From: an uncultured Eubacteriales bacterium
GTDB lineage: Bacteria; Bacillota; Clostridia; Oscillospirales; Oscillospiraceae
Reading direction: 5' to 3'
NCBI GenBank assembly: GCA_958402445.1
Contig: CATXTO010000003.1
Coordinates: 92,115-156,114 of the forward strand
DNA length: 64,000 nucleotides
The notes below the pieces were generated by a model. The model saw nothing but the letters and a program-made list of their open reading frames with translations, did no database searches and had not been told where the DNA came from. The position numbers were made by a program, and so were the translations under genes. How positions within the stretch are numbered: the first letter of the stretch is position 1; the number at the start of each line of letters is the position of its first letter. Below, piece after piece: positions 49,635 through 57,489 of this stretch.

Positions 49635-50541
49635 GGTGCGCGCCTCCTATGATTTCATTGAGTGTATCAACATGATATTCTTGCATGACCTGGGGCAGCT
49701 CCTCCACAATCTTTTTGCAGGCGAAGGGGTCCACCAGGTTGGCGGCGCCCACCTGCACGGCGGTGGCGCCGGCAAGCATCATTTCCACCACGTCCCGGGC
49801 CGAGCTAACGCCCCCCAGGCCGACGATGGGGATGGAGACCGCCTCATAGACCTGATAGACCATGCGCAGAGCCAGGGGAAAGAGGGCTGGACCGGACAGC
49901 CCGCCGGTGCCGTTGGACAGCAGCGGGCGCCGCCGACGCAGGTCGATGCGCATGCCCAAAACCGTGTTGATGAGACTCAGCCCGTCGGCTCCGCCGTCCT
50001 CACAAGCCTGAGCAATTGCTTTGATATCCGCCACGTTGGGGGAGAGCTTGATGAGCACGGGCTTGGAGGTGGCGGCCTTCACGGCCCGGGTGACCGTTGA
50101 GGCCAGGTTTGGGTCGGTTCCGAAGCTCATGCCGCCCCCGTGGACGTTGGGACAGGAGATGTTCACCTCCAGCCAGCCCACCTGGGGCTCCCGGTCTAGC
50201 TTCCGGCAGACCTCCACATACTCCTCCACGGAAAAGCCGGAGACGTTGGCCATAACCGGCTTGTGGAAAAACTGCTTCATAGCCGGCAGCTCCTGGGCAA
50301 TCACGTGGTCCACGCCGGGATTTTGCAGACCCACCGCGTTGAGCATGCCGGCGGGGCACTCCGCGATGCGGGGTGTGGGATTTCCGAAACGCGGCTCCCG
50401 GGTGGTGCCCTTGAAAGAGAAGGTACCCAGGCAATTGATGTCGTAGAAAGCGGCGAATTCGGCCCCGTAGCCGAAGGTCCCGGAGGCGGGAATCACCGGG
50501 TTGTCCAGGTGCACGCCGCACAGCGTCACAGCGGTGTTCAA
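49627..50541 (-). CDS. pyrD: Dihydroorotate dehydrogenase, catalytic subunit (class 1B)
   Basis: A 304-residue FMN enzyme that oxidises dihydroorotate to orotate. Visible marks are NPVIPASGTFGYG, FSFKGTTREPRFGNPTPRI, LNAVGLQNPG, WLEVNISCPNVHGGG with the catalytic Cys of class 1B, and IVGLGGVSSARDVVEMMLAGA for FMN phosphate. With PyrK it forms the NAD-linked heterotetramer. The start is a TTG at 50541 that overlaps the pyrK stop (TTGA) with GGAGGAGG upstream; the frame also runs further upstream inside pyrK. Confidence 0.96.
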   Translation of the reverse strand: MNTAVTLCGVHLDNPVIPASGTFGYGAEFAAFYDINCLGTFSFKGTTREPRFGNPTPRIAECPAGMLNAVGLQNPGVDHVIAQELPAMKQFFHKPVMANVSGFSVEEYVEVCRKLDREPQVGWLEVNISCPNVHGGGMSFGTDPNLASTVTRAVKAATSKPVLIKLSPNVADIKAIAQACEDGGADGLSLINTVLGMRIDLRRRRPLLSNGTGGLSGPALFPLALRMVYQVYEAVSIPIVGLGGVSSARDVVEMMLAGATAVQVGAANLVDPFACKKIVEELPQVMQEYHVDTLNEIIGGAHHG

Positions 50542-51269
50542 AACAGTACCTCCTCCCGGTGGAAGACGGGCCCGTCCTTGCAGACCCGCTTGGGACCAAG
50601 CCGGGTCTTTATGGTGCAGCCCATGCACGCGCCAAAGCCGCAGCCCATCCGCTCCTCCAGGCTATATTGCCCGGAGGTGGCCGCCACGGCCTCTATGGCC
50701 CGGAACATAGGCATGGGGCCGCAGGCGTAGAAATAGTCATACGAGAGGCCCTGCATCAGGTCCGAGACAAACCCGGTAGTGCCATGACTGCCGTCTACCG
50801 TGGACACCTGAACCGGAACGCCCAAGGCCTGAAAGGCGTCGGCATAGAAGACCTCCGAGGCCGTATTAAAACCCAATAAAACCCGGGGCGCCTTCCCCTG
50901 AGCCAAGAGCCGGCGGCACAGGCCGTACAGGGGCGGAACGCCCACCCCGCCGCCCACCAGCAGGGGGGAGGGCCCGCTGGGCGCCAGATCGTAGCCGTGG
51001 CCCAAGCCCGTCAGAATATCCACGGCGGCGCCGGGCTCCAGACGGGTCATGGCGTCCGTGCCATGGCCTACCACCTTATATAGTAGCGTCATGCCATTCC
51101 CATCCCAATCACAGATGGAAATGGGGCGGCGGAGGAAGAACCCCTCCAAACGCAGGGCTGCAAACTGGCCGGGCGCCGTGAAGGCGCTGGTATCCCCCGC
51201 CAGACGCATTTGCCAGACGTCCCGGGTGAGGGGCAGGTTCTCCACAACGGTATCAATTCCCTGTTTCAT
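50538..51269 (-). CDS. pyrK: Dihydroorotate dehydrogenase, electron-transfer subunit
   Basis: A 243-residue FAD/2Fe-2S protein. It passes electrons from PyrD to NAD. The FAD part has FLRRPISICDW, the nucleotide part LLVGGGVGVPPLYGLCRRL, and the cluster ligands lie in CGFGACMGCTIKT and a later Cys in RVCKDGPVF. It overlaps pyrC by 17 bases at its start and pyrD by four at its end. Confidence 0.96.
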   Translation of the reverse strand: MKQGIDTVVENLPLTRDVWQMRLAGDTSAFTAPGQFAALRLEGFFLRRPISICDWDGNGMTLLYKVVGHGTDAMTRLEPGAAVDILTGLGHGYDLAPSGPSPLLVGGGVGVPPLYGLCRRLLAQGKAPRVLLGFNTASEVFYADAFQALGVPVQVSTVDGSHGTTGFVSDLMQGLSYDYFYACGPMPMFRAIEAVAATSGQYSLEERMGCGFGACMGCTIKTRLGPKRVCKDGPVFHREEVLF

Positions 51270-52539
51270 GCGCGCCTCCCTCTACAGTGCCCGCCGCGCT
51301 GGGTTCCAGCCACGCGGCGGTGCCGTCCACCACGGTCATCCGGCAGCGGCCGAATACCCGCTCTCCCGCGAAGGGCGTAGCCCGTCCCTTGGAACAGAAT
51401 TCCTCCGGATTTATCTGATAGCTGGAGTCCAGGTCCCAAATGCTGTAATCCTCCCCCAAGGGCAGACCAAACCGCCGCCGGGGGTTGTCCGACAGTAGGG
51501 CGACCAATTGGGCCAGCGACAGGATACCCGGTTTGACCAGGCCCGTATACAGGACCGGAAACGCGGTTTCCAATCCCACCACGCCCATGAGGCTGTTTTT
51601 CAGGCCCCCGCTTTTCTCCTCCATGCTGTGGGGCGCGTGGTCCGTGGCAATCATCTCCAGGGTTCCGTCCAGAATCCCCTCCAGCAGGGCCTGGCGGTCC
51701 GCCTCGGACCGCAGGGGCGGATTCATCTTAAACCGGCCGTCCTCTTGCAAATCCGCGTCGGTTTTCAGCAGATAGTGCGGCGCAGTCTCCCCGCTCACGT
51801 CCAGGCCCTCCCGCTTGGCCTGCCGCAGAAGCGCCACGCTCTCCTTGGTGGACACGTGGCACATGTGGTAGGCGCAGCCGGTCTCCCGCACCAAGCGCAG
51901 GTCCCTGGCTAGGGGTCCCCATTCGCTCTCGGAGCAAATCCCCGGGTGTCCATGCCGCCGGGCGTATTCGCCTGCGTGGATATAGCCGCCATGCAGCAGC
52001 CGGTTGTCCTCACAATGGGCCACAATGGGGCGGCCCAGCAGCTTTGCCAGCTCCATGGCCTGTCGCATGAGGCTCTCGCTCTGCACGCCCCGCCCGTCGT
52101 CGGAGAATCCGATGACATAGGGGGCCAGACCGGTCAAATCTGCCAGGGACTGCCCCCGCTCCCCCGCAGTGATGGCGCCGTAGGGGTGGACCCGAACCCG
52201 AGCGTCCCGCTGAATCAGGTCCAGTTGAGGCTGCAGGGTATCCAGGCAATCCGGGACCGGGTTCAAGTTCGGCATGGCGCACACGTCGCTGTACCCGCCC
52301 CGGGCGGCGGCCAGGGTACCGGTGGCGATGGTCTCCTTATAAGAAAATCCCGGCTCTCGCAGATGTACGTGAACATCTACAAGACCCGGGATGAGAAAAC
52401 ACGAGGAAAAATCAAAAACAGAAACACCACGCCCGCCCTGCCGCAGGGACGGCTGCGGCGTCCGGGGAGAAATAACCAAATCCTGGAGAAAAAAAGCGCC
52501 GTTTTTGTAAATGTGAGTGTTTGCCAGGCGAATCTCCAT
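51253..52539 (-). CDS. pyrC: Dihydroorotase
   Basis: A 428-residue class I dihydroorotase that cyclises carbamoyl aspartate. The metal sites are GLVDVHVHLREPGFSYKET, the middle His residues in PIVAHCEDN and YHMCHVSTKES, and the Asp in MIATDHAPHSMEEKSG. Residue about 100 lies in the metal-bridging region; a carboxylated Lys may be replaced, as in other class I enzymes with Asp-based sites. It is first in the pyr operon with AGGAGGATTCCC before the ATG. Confidence 0.95.
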   Translation of the reverse strand: MEIRLANTHIYKNGAFFLQDLVISPRTPQPSLRQGGRGVSVFDFSSCFLIPGLVDVHVHLREPGFSYKETIATGTLAAARGGYSDVCAMPNLNPVPDCLDTLQPQLDLIQRDARVRVHPYGAITAGERGQSLADLTGLAPYVIGFSDDGRGVQSESLMRQAMELAKLLGRPIVAHCEDNRLLHGGYIHAGEYARRHGHPGICSESEWGPLARDLRLVRETGCAYHMCHVSTKESVALLRQAKREGLDVSGETAPHYLLKTDADLQEDGRFKMNPPLRSEADRQALLEGILDGTLEMIATDHAPHSMEEKSGGLKNSLMGVVGLETAFPVLYTGLVKPGILSLAQLVALLSDNPRRRFGLPLGEDYSIWDLDSSYQINPEEFCSKGRATPFAGERVFGRCRMTVVDGTAAWLEPSAAGTVEGGAHETGN

Positions 52540-52577
52540 GGGAATCCTCCTCTCCTAAGGCAAATTTCATTGCAGGC

Positions 52578-52606
52578 ATTCTATCACAAGTGCAGGGGCC
52601 TGTCAA
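52578..52606 (-). promoter_or_regulatory. Sigma-A promoter of the pyr operon
   Basis: Minus strand TTGACA (52606-52601), 17 bases, TAGAAT (52583-52578), about 39 bases before the pyrC ATG. The leader is too short for a PyrR-type attenuator. Confidence 0.85.
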
Positions 52607-52692
52607 GACAGGAAAATTCCCAAAAACCACAACAATGGGCAGTCCGTTTTTCGGTACCTTAAAACAAAAGCCCAGGCTCATGCGACAATATG

Positions 52693-53119
52693 GAGGGCGA
52701 CCAGTGGTCGCCCGCTGTAGGTACCGCCGATGCCGCGGGGGTTGCGGGCGTGCAAAGCACGCCCCTACGGGAGGAATCCCGATGATGCGCTGTAGGGGCG
52801 ACCTGTGGTCGCCCGCTGTAGGTACCGCCGATGCCGCGGGGGTTGCGGGCGTGCAAAGCACGCCCCTACGGGAGGAATCCCGATGATGCGCTGTAGGGGC
52901 GACCTGTGGTCGCCCGCTGTAGGTACCGCCGATGCCGCGGGGGTTGCGGGCGTGCAAAGCACGCCCCTACGGGAGGAATCCCGATGATGCGCTGTAGGGG
53001 CGACCTGTGGTCGCCCGCTGTAGGTACCGCCGATGCCGCGGGGGTTGCGGGCGTGCAAAGCACGCCCCTACGGGAGGAATCCCGATGATGCGCTGTAGGG
53101 GCAACCTGTGGTCGCCCGG
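52693..53119. repeat. Four-copy tandem repeat, period 101 bp
   Basis: GTAGGTACCGCC occurs at 52717, 52818, 52919 and 53020, always 101 bases apart; copies are almost identical. Each unit holds the palindromes GGGCGACCTGTGGTCGCCC and GGGCGTGCAAAGCACGCCC. The array lies between the pyr promoter and the 3' end of the ECF-transporter operon. Proteins that can be read from it are repeat artefacts. Confidence 0.95.
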
Positions 53120-53190
53120 GCGCATTGCGCTATGTGGCAAATTTGGGAGAAGGGGCGCTGCCTTTCTTGTGATCCGCAACGCGCCCGGGG

Positions 53191-55782
53191 TCAGCGCAGC
53201 AGGCCGTATTTGACCTTCACCCGCTCCAGCTTTTCCAAAATAGGCAGGCCACCGAACCATAAAAAGAATACCGTGCCCACAGCGTGTACCAGGTTCATGG
53301 GAAAGCCGGAGATGCAGTAAGCCAGGAGCATGTGATATTTGGGCGGGCCCTGCCAGAGGAAGACGCCGGAGGCGTCCATGAGAAAACCGTAAATCAACAG
53401 AACGGATAAAAATCCATACACGCACAGGCTTGTCCGGCTGCGGCGCAGGAGCCCCAGCCTCCACAGAAGCCCCGCTAAAAAGCCCACCAGCCCCATGGCA
53501 AACATCTGCCAGGGGGTATAGGCGCCCTGGCCGTAGAACAGGTTGGACAGCAGCATGGTCAAAGCGCCCACCAAAAAACCGGTCTCCCCGCCAAAGGCTA
53601 CGGCGGTGAGAATGGTCAGGGCAGCCACGGGTTTGCACTGGGGGACCATAAAAAAGGCCGCGCGGCCCGCCACGTTCAGCGCGCAGAGGCTGGCCAGCAG
53701 CACCAATTCCCGAGCCTGGGGCTTCCGGCCCTCAAACAGCACAAAAAAGGGGACAATGGCCTCCAGAATGACCAGAAGGCTGGTGGCATAATAGGATCGG
53801 GTGCCGGCAAAGGAGAAAACCCTGGGCCCAAATAGGATGGTCAGCGGCATCAGGACGAGAAGCAAGGCTACGGCCACATAGGTGGCTGGGCCCAGCGGCA
53901 GCCGGAGCGGCGCCTGAGACCTAGGAGCTCTGCGCCAGGTTGCGGCGGCCAGCCCGCCCAAGCTGAGAAAAAGAAGACCGTACGTGCCCAACTCAGGGAA
54001 AATTTGGGGCAGGGTCCGGGTGGCCATGAGGCAGGTCCAGAGGGCGGCCAACCCAAAGAACCAGGCCAGGGCCCGCCGCAGCGGGCGTTTAGTAGGCGTC
54101 TGGTGTGAGGATACCGGGGCATCCAGGGCGGGGGTGGGCTTGGGGTCCGGCAGCGGCCGGGGCAGTCCGCCGCAGGCAAAAATGACATCTTCCGGTGTCA
54201 CAGCGCCGGGCAGCAGGTCCCGAGCCATTCGGCTGGCACAGGTGGTGTAAAACAGGTTTTCCGCAAAGAAGACCTGGGGCCTGGCTGGGACGGAGCCGCT
54301 TCCCTCGGAGAGCAGGACGCACTGGTCTGCATACCGGGCGCAGAACTCCATATCGTGACTCACCAAAAGCACGGCGGCCCCGGCCTGCGTACAATCCCGC
54401 AAAATGGCGGCTAGGACCCGTTTCATGGCCCCGTCCAGCCCCTTGGTGGGCTCATCCAGCAAAAGGATTTGGGGCCCGGTGAGCAGGACCTTGGCAAGCG
54501 CCGCCCGCTGTTGCTCGCCTCCGGACAGGTCGTAAGGATGCCGGTCCAGGACCTGCCCGATGCGGCAGAGCTCCGCCATTTCCTGGACTCGCCGGTCTAT
54601 CTCCGTCAGGGCCAGGTCCCGATCCCAAAGCGCATCGGCCAAGTCGCCCCGCACTGTGCTGCGGACAAACAGGGTCTGGGGATTCTGAGGCAGAGCGGCC
54701 AGATGGCCCCGCTGTAGGATGCTGCCCCGCTCCGGCTTTTGAAACCCGGCTAGTAGCGCCAGGGCTGTGGACTTCCCGGCCCCATTCTGGCCTAAAAGCG
54801 CCAGGCATTGCCCCGCAAACAGCCGCAGGGTTAAATCTTGCAGGACCCAGGGCTGCTCCTTTTCGTATCGAAACCAAAGGCCCTGCGCCTCCAGCACGGG
54901 CGCCTCCGCCGGCGACTGCGCCGAAGGCGGCGGCACGGGCGCAAGAGGGTGCGTCTCTGCATAGGCCGTGAGCCAGGTCCTGCCCTGGGCCGTGGAGACC
55001 GGGCAGGGCAGGGCGCTGTCCACGCTGGCGTAAATCTCCATCGGCACCGGCATGGCGGCGGCCATGGGATGGCTCAATTCCTTGAGCCTCTGTCCCACCT
55101 GGGCCGCGGAGCCCTGGCACAGCACGGCGCCCTCATCCAAGATGATCACCCGGGGGCTCAGCGCAAAGGCGTGCTCCAGCCGGTGTTCGCACAGCAGCAC
55201 CGTCACGCCAAGCTCCTGGTTGATGCGCGACAGGGACTCCAGAAAATCAGCGGCGGCGGTGGGGTCCAGCTGACTGGTGGGCTCGTCCAGAATCAGGAGG
55301 GTGGGCTCCAGAATGAGCACCGAGGCCAGATTCAAAATCTGCTTTTGCCCGCCGGACAAAGACGCGACGTCCCGATGGAACCAGGCCTGCATTCCGAAAA
55401 AGGCCGCCATCTCCGCCACCCGGCGGCGGATCACAGGCTGGGGCAGCCCCAGGCTCTCCAGCCCGAAGGCCAGCTCGTGCCAGACCTTGTCTGTCACCAC
55501 CTGATTTTCCGGGGATTGGCCCACGTAGCCGATTGCCTGGGTTTGCTTCCGCCGCTCCAGCGTGTCCAGAGGATTGCCCTGAAAGAAAATGCGGCCCTCT
55601 CGCCGGCCGGCTGGGGCTAAATCCGGCTTCAGCAGCCGCAGGAGCGTGCTCTTTCCGCAGCCCGAGGGACCGCAAAGCGTCACGAATTCCCCGGGCTCCA
55701 GGGCCAAGGACAGCTCTCGCAGGGCGGGGGCCCGCTGGCCCGGGTAGTAAAAGCTCAAATTTTGAATTGCAAGCAGCGCCAT
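53191..55782 (-). CDS. ECF transporter: two ATPase domains fused to an S-component
   Basis: An 863-residue fusion. Domain 1 (about 1-225) is an ECF ATPase with GPSGCGKSTLLRLL, SLSGGQKQILNLA and LLILDEPTSQLD. Domain 2 (about 290-520) is a second ATPase with GQNGAGKSTALALLAG, DLSGGEQQRAALAK and ILLLDEPTKGLD. After a linker the last ~300 residues hold six or more helices and end FPMNLVHAVGTVFFLWFGGLPILEKL; this is an S-component-like, substrate-binding part. Usually EcfA, EcfA' and S are separate proteins. With the cobalamin riboswitch upstream it most likely imports a cobalamin or a precursor. The start at 55782 is within the EcfT gene, with AGGAGTTTCG upstream. Confidence 0.88.
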   Translation of the reverse strand: MALLAIQNLSFYYPGQRAPALRELSLALEPGEFVTLCGPSGCGKSTLLRLLKPDLAPAGRREGRIFFQGNPLDTLERRKQTQAIGYVGQSPENQVVTDKVWHELAFGLESLGLPQPVIRRRVAEMAAFFGMQAWFHRDVASLSGGQKQILNLASVLILEPTLLILDEPTSQLDPTAAADFLESLSRINQELGVTVLLCEHRLEHAFALSPRVIILDEGAVLCQGSAAQVGQRLKELSHPMAAAMPVPMEIYASVDSALPCPVSTAQGRTWLTAYAETHPLAPVPPPSAQSPAEAPVLEAQGLWFRYEKEQPWVLQDLTLRLFAGQCLALLGQNGAGKSTALALLAGFQKPERGSILQRGHLAALPQNPQTLFVRSTVRGDLADALWDRDLALTEIDRRVQEMAELCRIGQVLDRHPYDLSGGEQQRAALAKVLLTGPQILLLDEPTKGLDGAMKRVLAAILRDCTQAGAAVLLVSHDMEFCARYADQCVLLSEGSGSVPARPQVFFAENLFYTTCASRMARDLLPGAVTPEDVIFACGGLPRPLPDPKPTPALDAPVSSHQTPTKRPLRRALAWFFGLAALWTCLMATRTLPQIFPELGTYGLLFLSLGGLAAATWRRAPRSQAPLRLPLGPATYVAVALLLVLMPLTILFGPRVFSFAGTRSYYATSLLVILEAIVPFFVLFEGRKPQARELVLLASLCALNVAGRAAFFMVPQCKPVAALTILTAVAFGGETGFLVGALTMLLSNLFYGQGAYTPWQMFAMGLVGFLAGLLWRLGLLRRSRTSLCVYGFLSVLLIYGFLMDASGVFLWQGPPKYHMLLAYCISGFPMNLVHAVGTVFFLWFGGLPILEKLERVKVKYGLLR

Positions 55783-56645
55783 CGAAACTCCTCCCAAAGG
55801 CCCAAGACTGCCGGCGTCAGGCACAGGACTGCGTAGCAGAGGTATACGCTTAGGTGGTACCCGCTCCATCCGGCGCCGGTGAGGACCGGATAAAAGCTCC
55901 ATGCCGCAGCCCCTAGGGCCGCGCCGGCCGTCACGTACGCCCCTGCCGCCAGCAGCCACAGGAGCAGCCACAGATCCCGGCGGGTCAGGGTATAGATGGA
56001 AAAGGCGGTCCGCCCAGGCAGGCCATAGCCCCGCCCCTTCATGGAGTCCGCGGTATCCACCGCGTTTTCCAAAGACCAGGTGATGAGAATAGAGGTCTGC
56101 TGGAGCGCGGCGCGCAGCCGCCGGCGCAGCGCGCCCCGGGATGGATTTTGCCCCAGGACCCGCTGGGCCTGGGAGACCGCCTTAAATTGCTCTAGGAACC
56201 GTGGGACGAACCGCAGGGCCATGGCCAGAATCAGGCTTAGGCCAGGGGCGGCCTTTCCAAAGAGATAGACGAATTTGTCCGAGGTGATCACCACATTCCA
56301 GCAGGAAAACCAACACAGTACGCCGGCCAGCATAAAGCCGGCTGCGACGCCGAAGCAGATGGATTCCAGGGTCAGGGGATTCCCACCGGGCAAGTAGCAC
56401 AGAATCGTGGCGCCGGCGTGGCTGAACAGGGGATTGATGAGCGCAGTCAGCAGAATCAGTGGCAGTGCCCGAAGCAGGAGCTTTCCCAACTGGCCGGGCC
56501 CCCGGAGCACCCGGCCGCACAGCAGGGCGCAGGCCAGAGAGACAGCCAAAAAGACCGGGTGCATACAGAACATGCCAAAGCCCAGCACCAGAAGAAAATA
56601 CAGAAAATTCACTGCCGGGTGGCAGTCGGCAAAGGCGGTCCTCAT
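55755..56645 (-). CDS. ecfT: Energy-coupling factor transmembrane protein EcfT
   Basis: A 296-residue membrane protein with about six helices. The coupling helices carry the family marks ALRFVPRFLEQFKAVSQAQRVLGQNP and SLENAVDTADSMKGRGYGLPGRT, the latter the S-M-x-x-R-G motif that contacts the ATPases. EcfT links the two ATPases to the S-component. GGAGG lies before the ATG; the gene overlaps the lipoprotein gene by four bases and the ATPase-S fusion by 28 bases. Confidence 0.95.
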   Translation of the reverse strand: MRTAFADCHPAVNFLYFLLVLGFGMFCMHPVFLAVSLACALLCGRVLRGPGQLGKLLLRALPLILLTALINPLFSHAGATILCYLPGGNPLTLESICFGVAAGFMLAGVLCWFSCWNVVITSDKFVYLFGKAAPGLSLILAMALRFVPRFLEQFKAVSQAQRVLGQNPSRGALRRRLRAALQQTSILITWSLENAVDTADSMKGRGYGLPGRTAFSIYTLTRRDLWLLLWLLAAGAYVTAGAALGAAAWSFYPVLTGAGWSGYHLSVYLCYAVLCLTPAVLGLWEEFRWRCLQFKI

Positions 56646-57136
56646 GACGGGCCTCCGGTGCTTTCACCCAAATCCTCGCCCAGGCTGAGGGTGTACTGCC
56701 AGGCGATCTGGTCTCCCTGCTCCACCGGACAGGCAGAGCAGCCCAGGGTGGGGAACGTTTTGTTCACAGAAAACATCCAGCCGGAGCTTTCCCCGCAGTC
56801 GAATTCATACAGATTGCCGATTCCCTCAATATAGGCGGTGTTGTATAGGGGTGTGGAGGAAAATTCCATGTGAATGCTGCGGGCCCGGGTCTCCCGCTGC
56901 AGGACGTCGAAAACGGTCTCTCCCGGGGTAAAGGAGACCTCCGTAGGAGGCAGAAGCCAGCCGTCTTCCGGGACCAGCACCTGCTTGGCCGCCGGCAGCC
57001 GGTCCAGCTGCTCCAGCAGTACGGCGCAGGAGATGGAGATCGTGCAGGTCTGCTGCTCCCGGGGCTCGGGCGCGCCGCAGGCGGCCAGGCCAAGCAGAAG
57101 CCCGGCTCCCAATAGCCAGGCGAGTAGTCGCTTCAT
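56642..57136 (-). CDS. DUF4430 lipoprotein, probable cobalamin-binding
   Basis: A 164-residue protein with a lipobox LLGLAACG (Cys near residue 22) and one DUF4430 (transcobalamin-C-terminal-like) domain: VSFTPGETVFDVLQRETRARSI, YIEGIGNLYEFDCGESSGWMFSVN and the end QGDQIAWQYTLSLGEDLG. Relatives bind cobalamin or cobamides outside the cell. Being first behind a cobalamin riboswitch supports this. GGAGGTATCCT precedes the ATG; longer frames upstream run through the riboswitch. Confidence 0.92.
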   Translation of the reverse strand: MKRLLAWLLGAGLLLGLAACGAPEPREQQTCTISISCAVLLEQLDRLPAAKQVLVPEDGWLLPPTEVSFTPGETVFDVLQRETRARSIHMEFSSTPLYNTAYIEGIGNLYEFDCGESSGWMFSVNKTFPTLGCSACPVEQGDQIAWQYTLSLGEDLGESTGGPS

Positions 57137-57154
57137 AGGATACCTCCACGAAAG

Positions 57155-57184
57155 ACAAAAAATTCCTCCGGCAGGCCGGAGGAG
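57155..57184 (-). terminator. Riboswitch expression-platform terminator
   Basis: On the minus strand CCTCCGGC and GCCGGAGG form a stem followed by AATTTTTTG, 19 bases before the lipoprotein start. It would stop transcription when cobalamin is bound. Confidence 0.85.
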
Positions 57185-57326
57185 CGGACGCGGCGCTCCC
57201 TGGTTCCGGCAACAGAAGCGCGATGCGTCCTCATGTATCTGACTTGTCTCCCTAGGGAGCCTTACAGTGACCGACTCGTGGGCTTTGGAGCCCGTTCCAT
57301 GTTCCGCCGCAGCGGCAGGACGCATC
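57185..57326 (-). ncRNA. Cobalamin riboswitch (short, class II-like)
   Basis: Read on the minus strand, the aptamer is closed by GATGCGTCCT (57326-57317) with AGGACGCATC (57231-57222). Inside lie GGGCTCC-AAAGCCC, GTCACTGTAA (the B12-box-like GCCACTG element) and AAGTCAGATACATG, which is the conserved 3' core of cobalamin riboswitches. The core is only about 105 bases, shorter than the classical AdoCbl form. The terminator follows at 57184-57155. It controls the DUF4430-EcfT-EcfAA'S operon. Confidence 0.88.
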
Positions 57327-57332
57327 TGAAAC

Positions 57333-57360
57333 AATATAGTTTGAAGGAATTGTAACACAA
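57333..57360 (-). promoter_or_regulatory. Promoter of the cobalamin uptake operon
   Basis: Minus strand TTGTGT (57360-57355), 16 bases, TATATT (57338-57333), placing the transcript start at the head of the riboswitch. Confidence 0.6.
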
Positions 57361-57408
57361 ACTCCGGGGGAAGTAAAGGCGGAAAGACCAAAAAATCGCC
57401 CCATCGTA

Positions 57409-57437
57409 TTGATTTGGGACAAAAACTATGGTACTAT
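57409..57437 (+). promoter_or_regulatory. Sigma-A promoter of the Dlt-like cassette
   Basis: TTGATT (57409-57414), 17 bases, TACTAT (57432-57437). A potential TTG start at 57409 coincides with the -35 box, so translation must begin further on. Confidence 0.6.
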
Positions 57438-57489
57438 TTTGAGAAACAGGCCCAGGCGGTTTTGCCGGGGCGCGGGATTTGGAAATGGA

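Noticed and set aside
47263..49652. Long plus-strand frames opposite the pyr genes (315 and 460 codons)
   Set aside because: They lie opposite pyrB, pyrE and pyrF, whose active sites are intact, and are shadows of codon bias.
52693..53119. CRISPR array
   Set aside because: Units are 101 bp, wholly repeated without unique spacers, and made of palindromes; there are no cas genes nearby.
52412..53638. Several repeated small proteins (starting MHARNPRGIGGTYS) at the 52.7-kb locus
   Set aside because: They are translations of the 101-bp repeat, which is not a multiple of three, so each frame simply recurs.
57409..57489. Longer N-terminus for the adenylation enzyme from a TTG at 57409
   Set aside because: The TTG coincides with the -35 box of a good promoter, so it would not be transcribed; later ATGs fit DltA-like starts.
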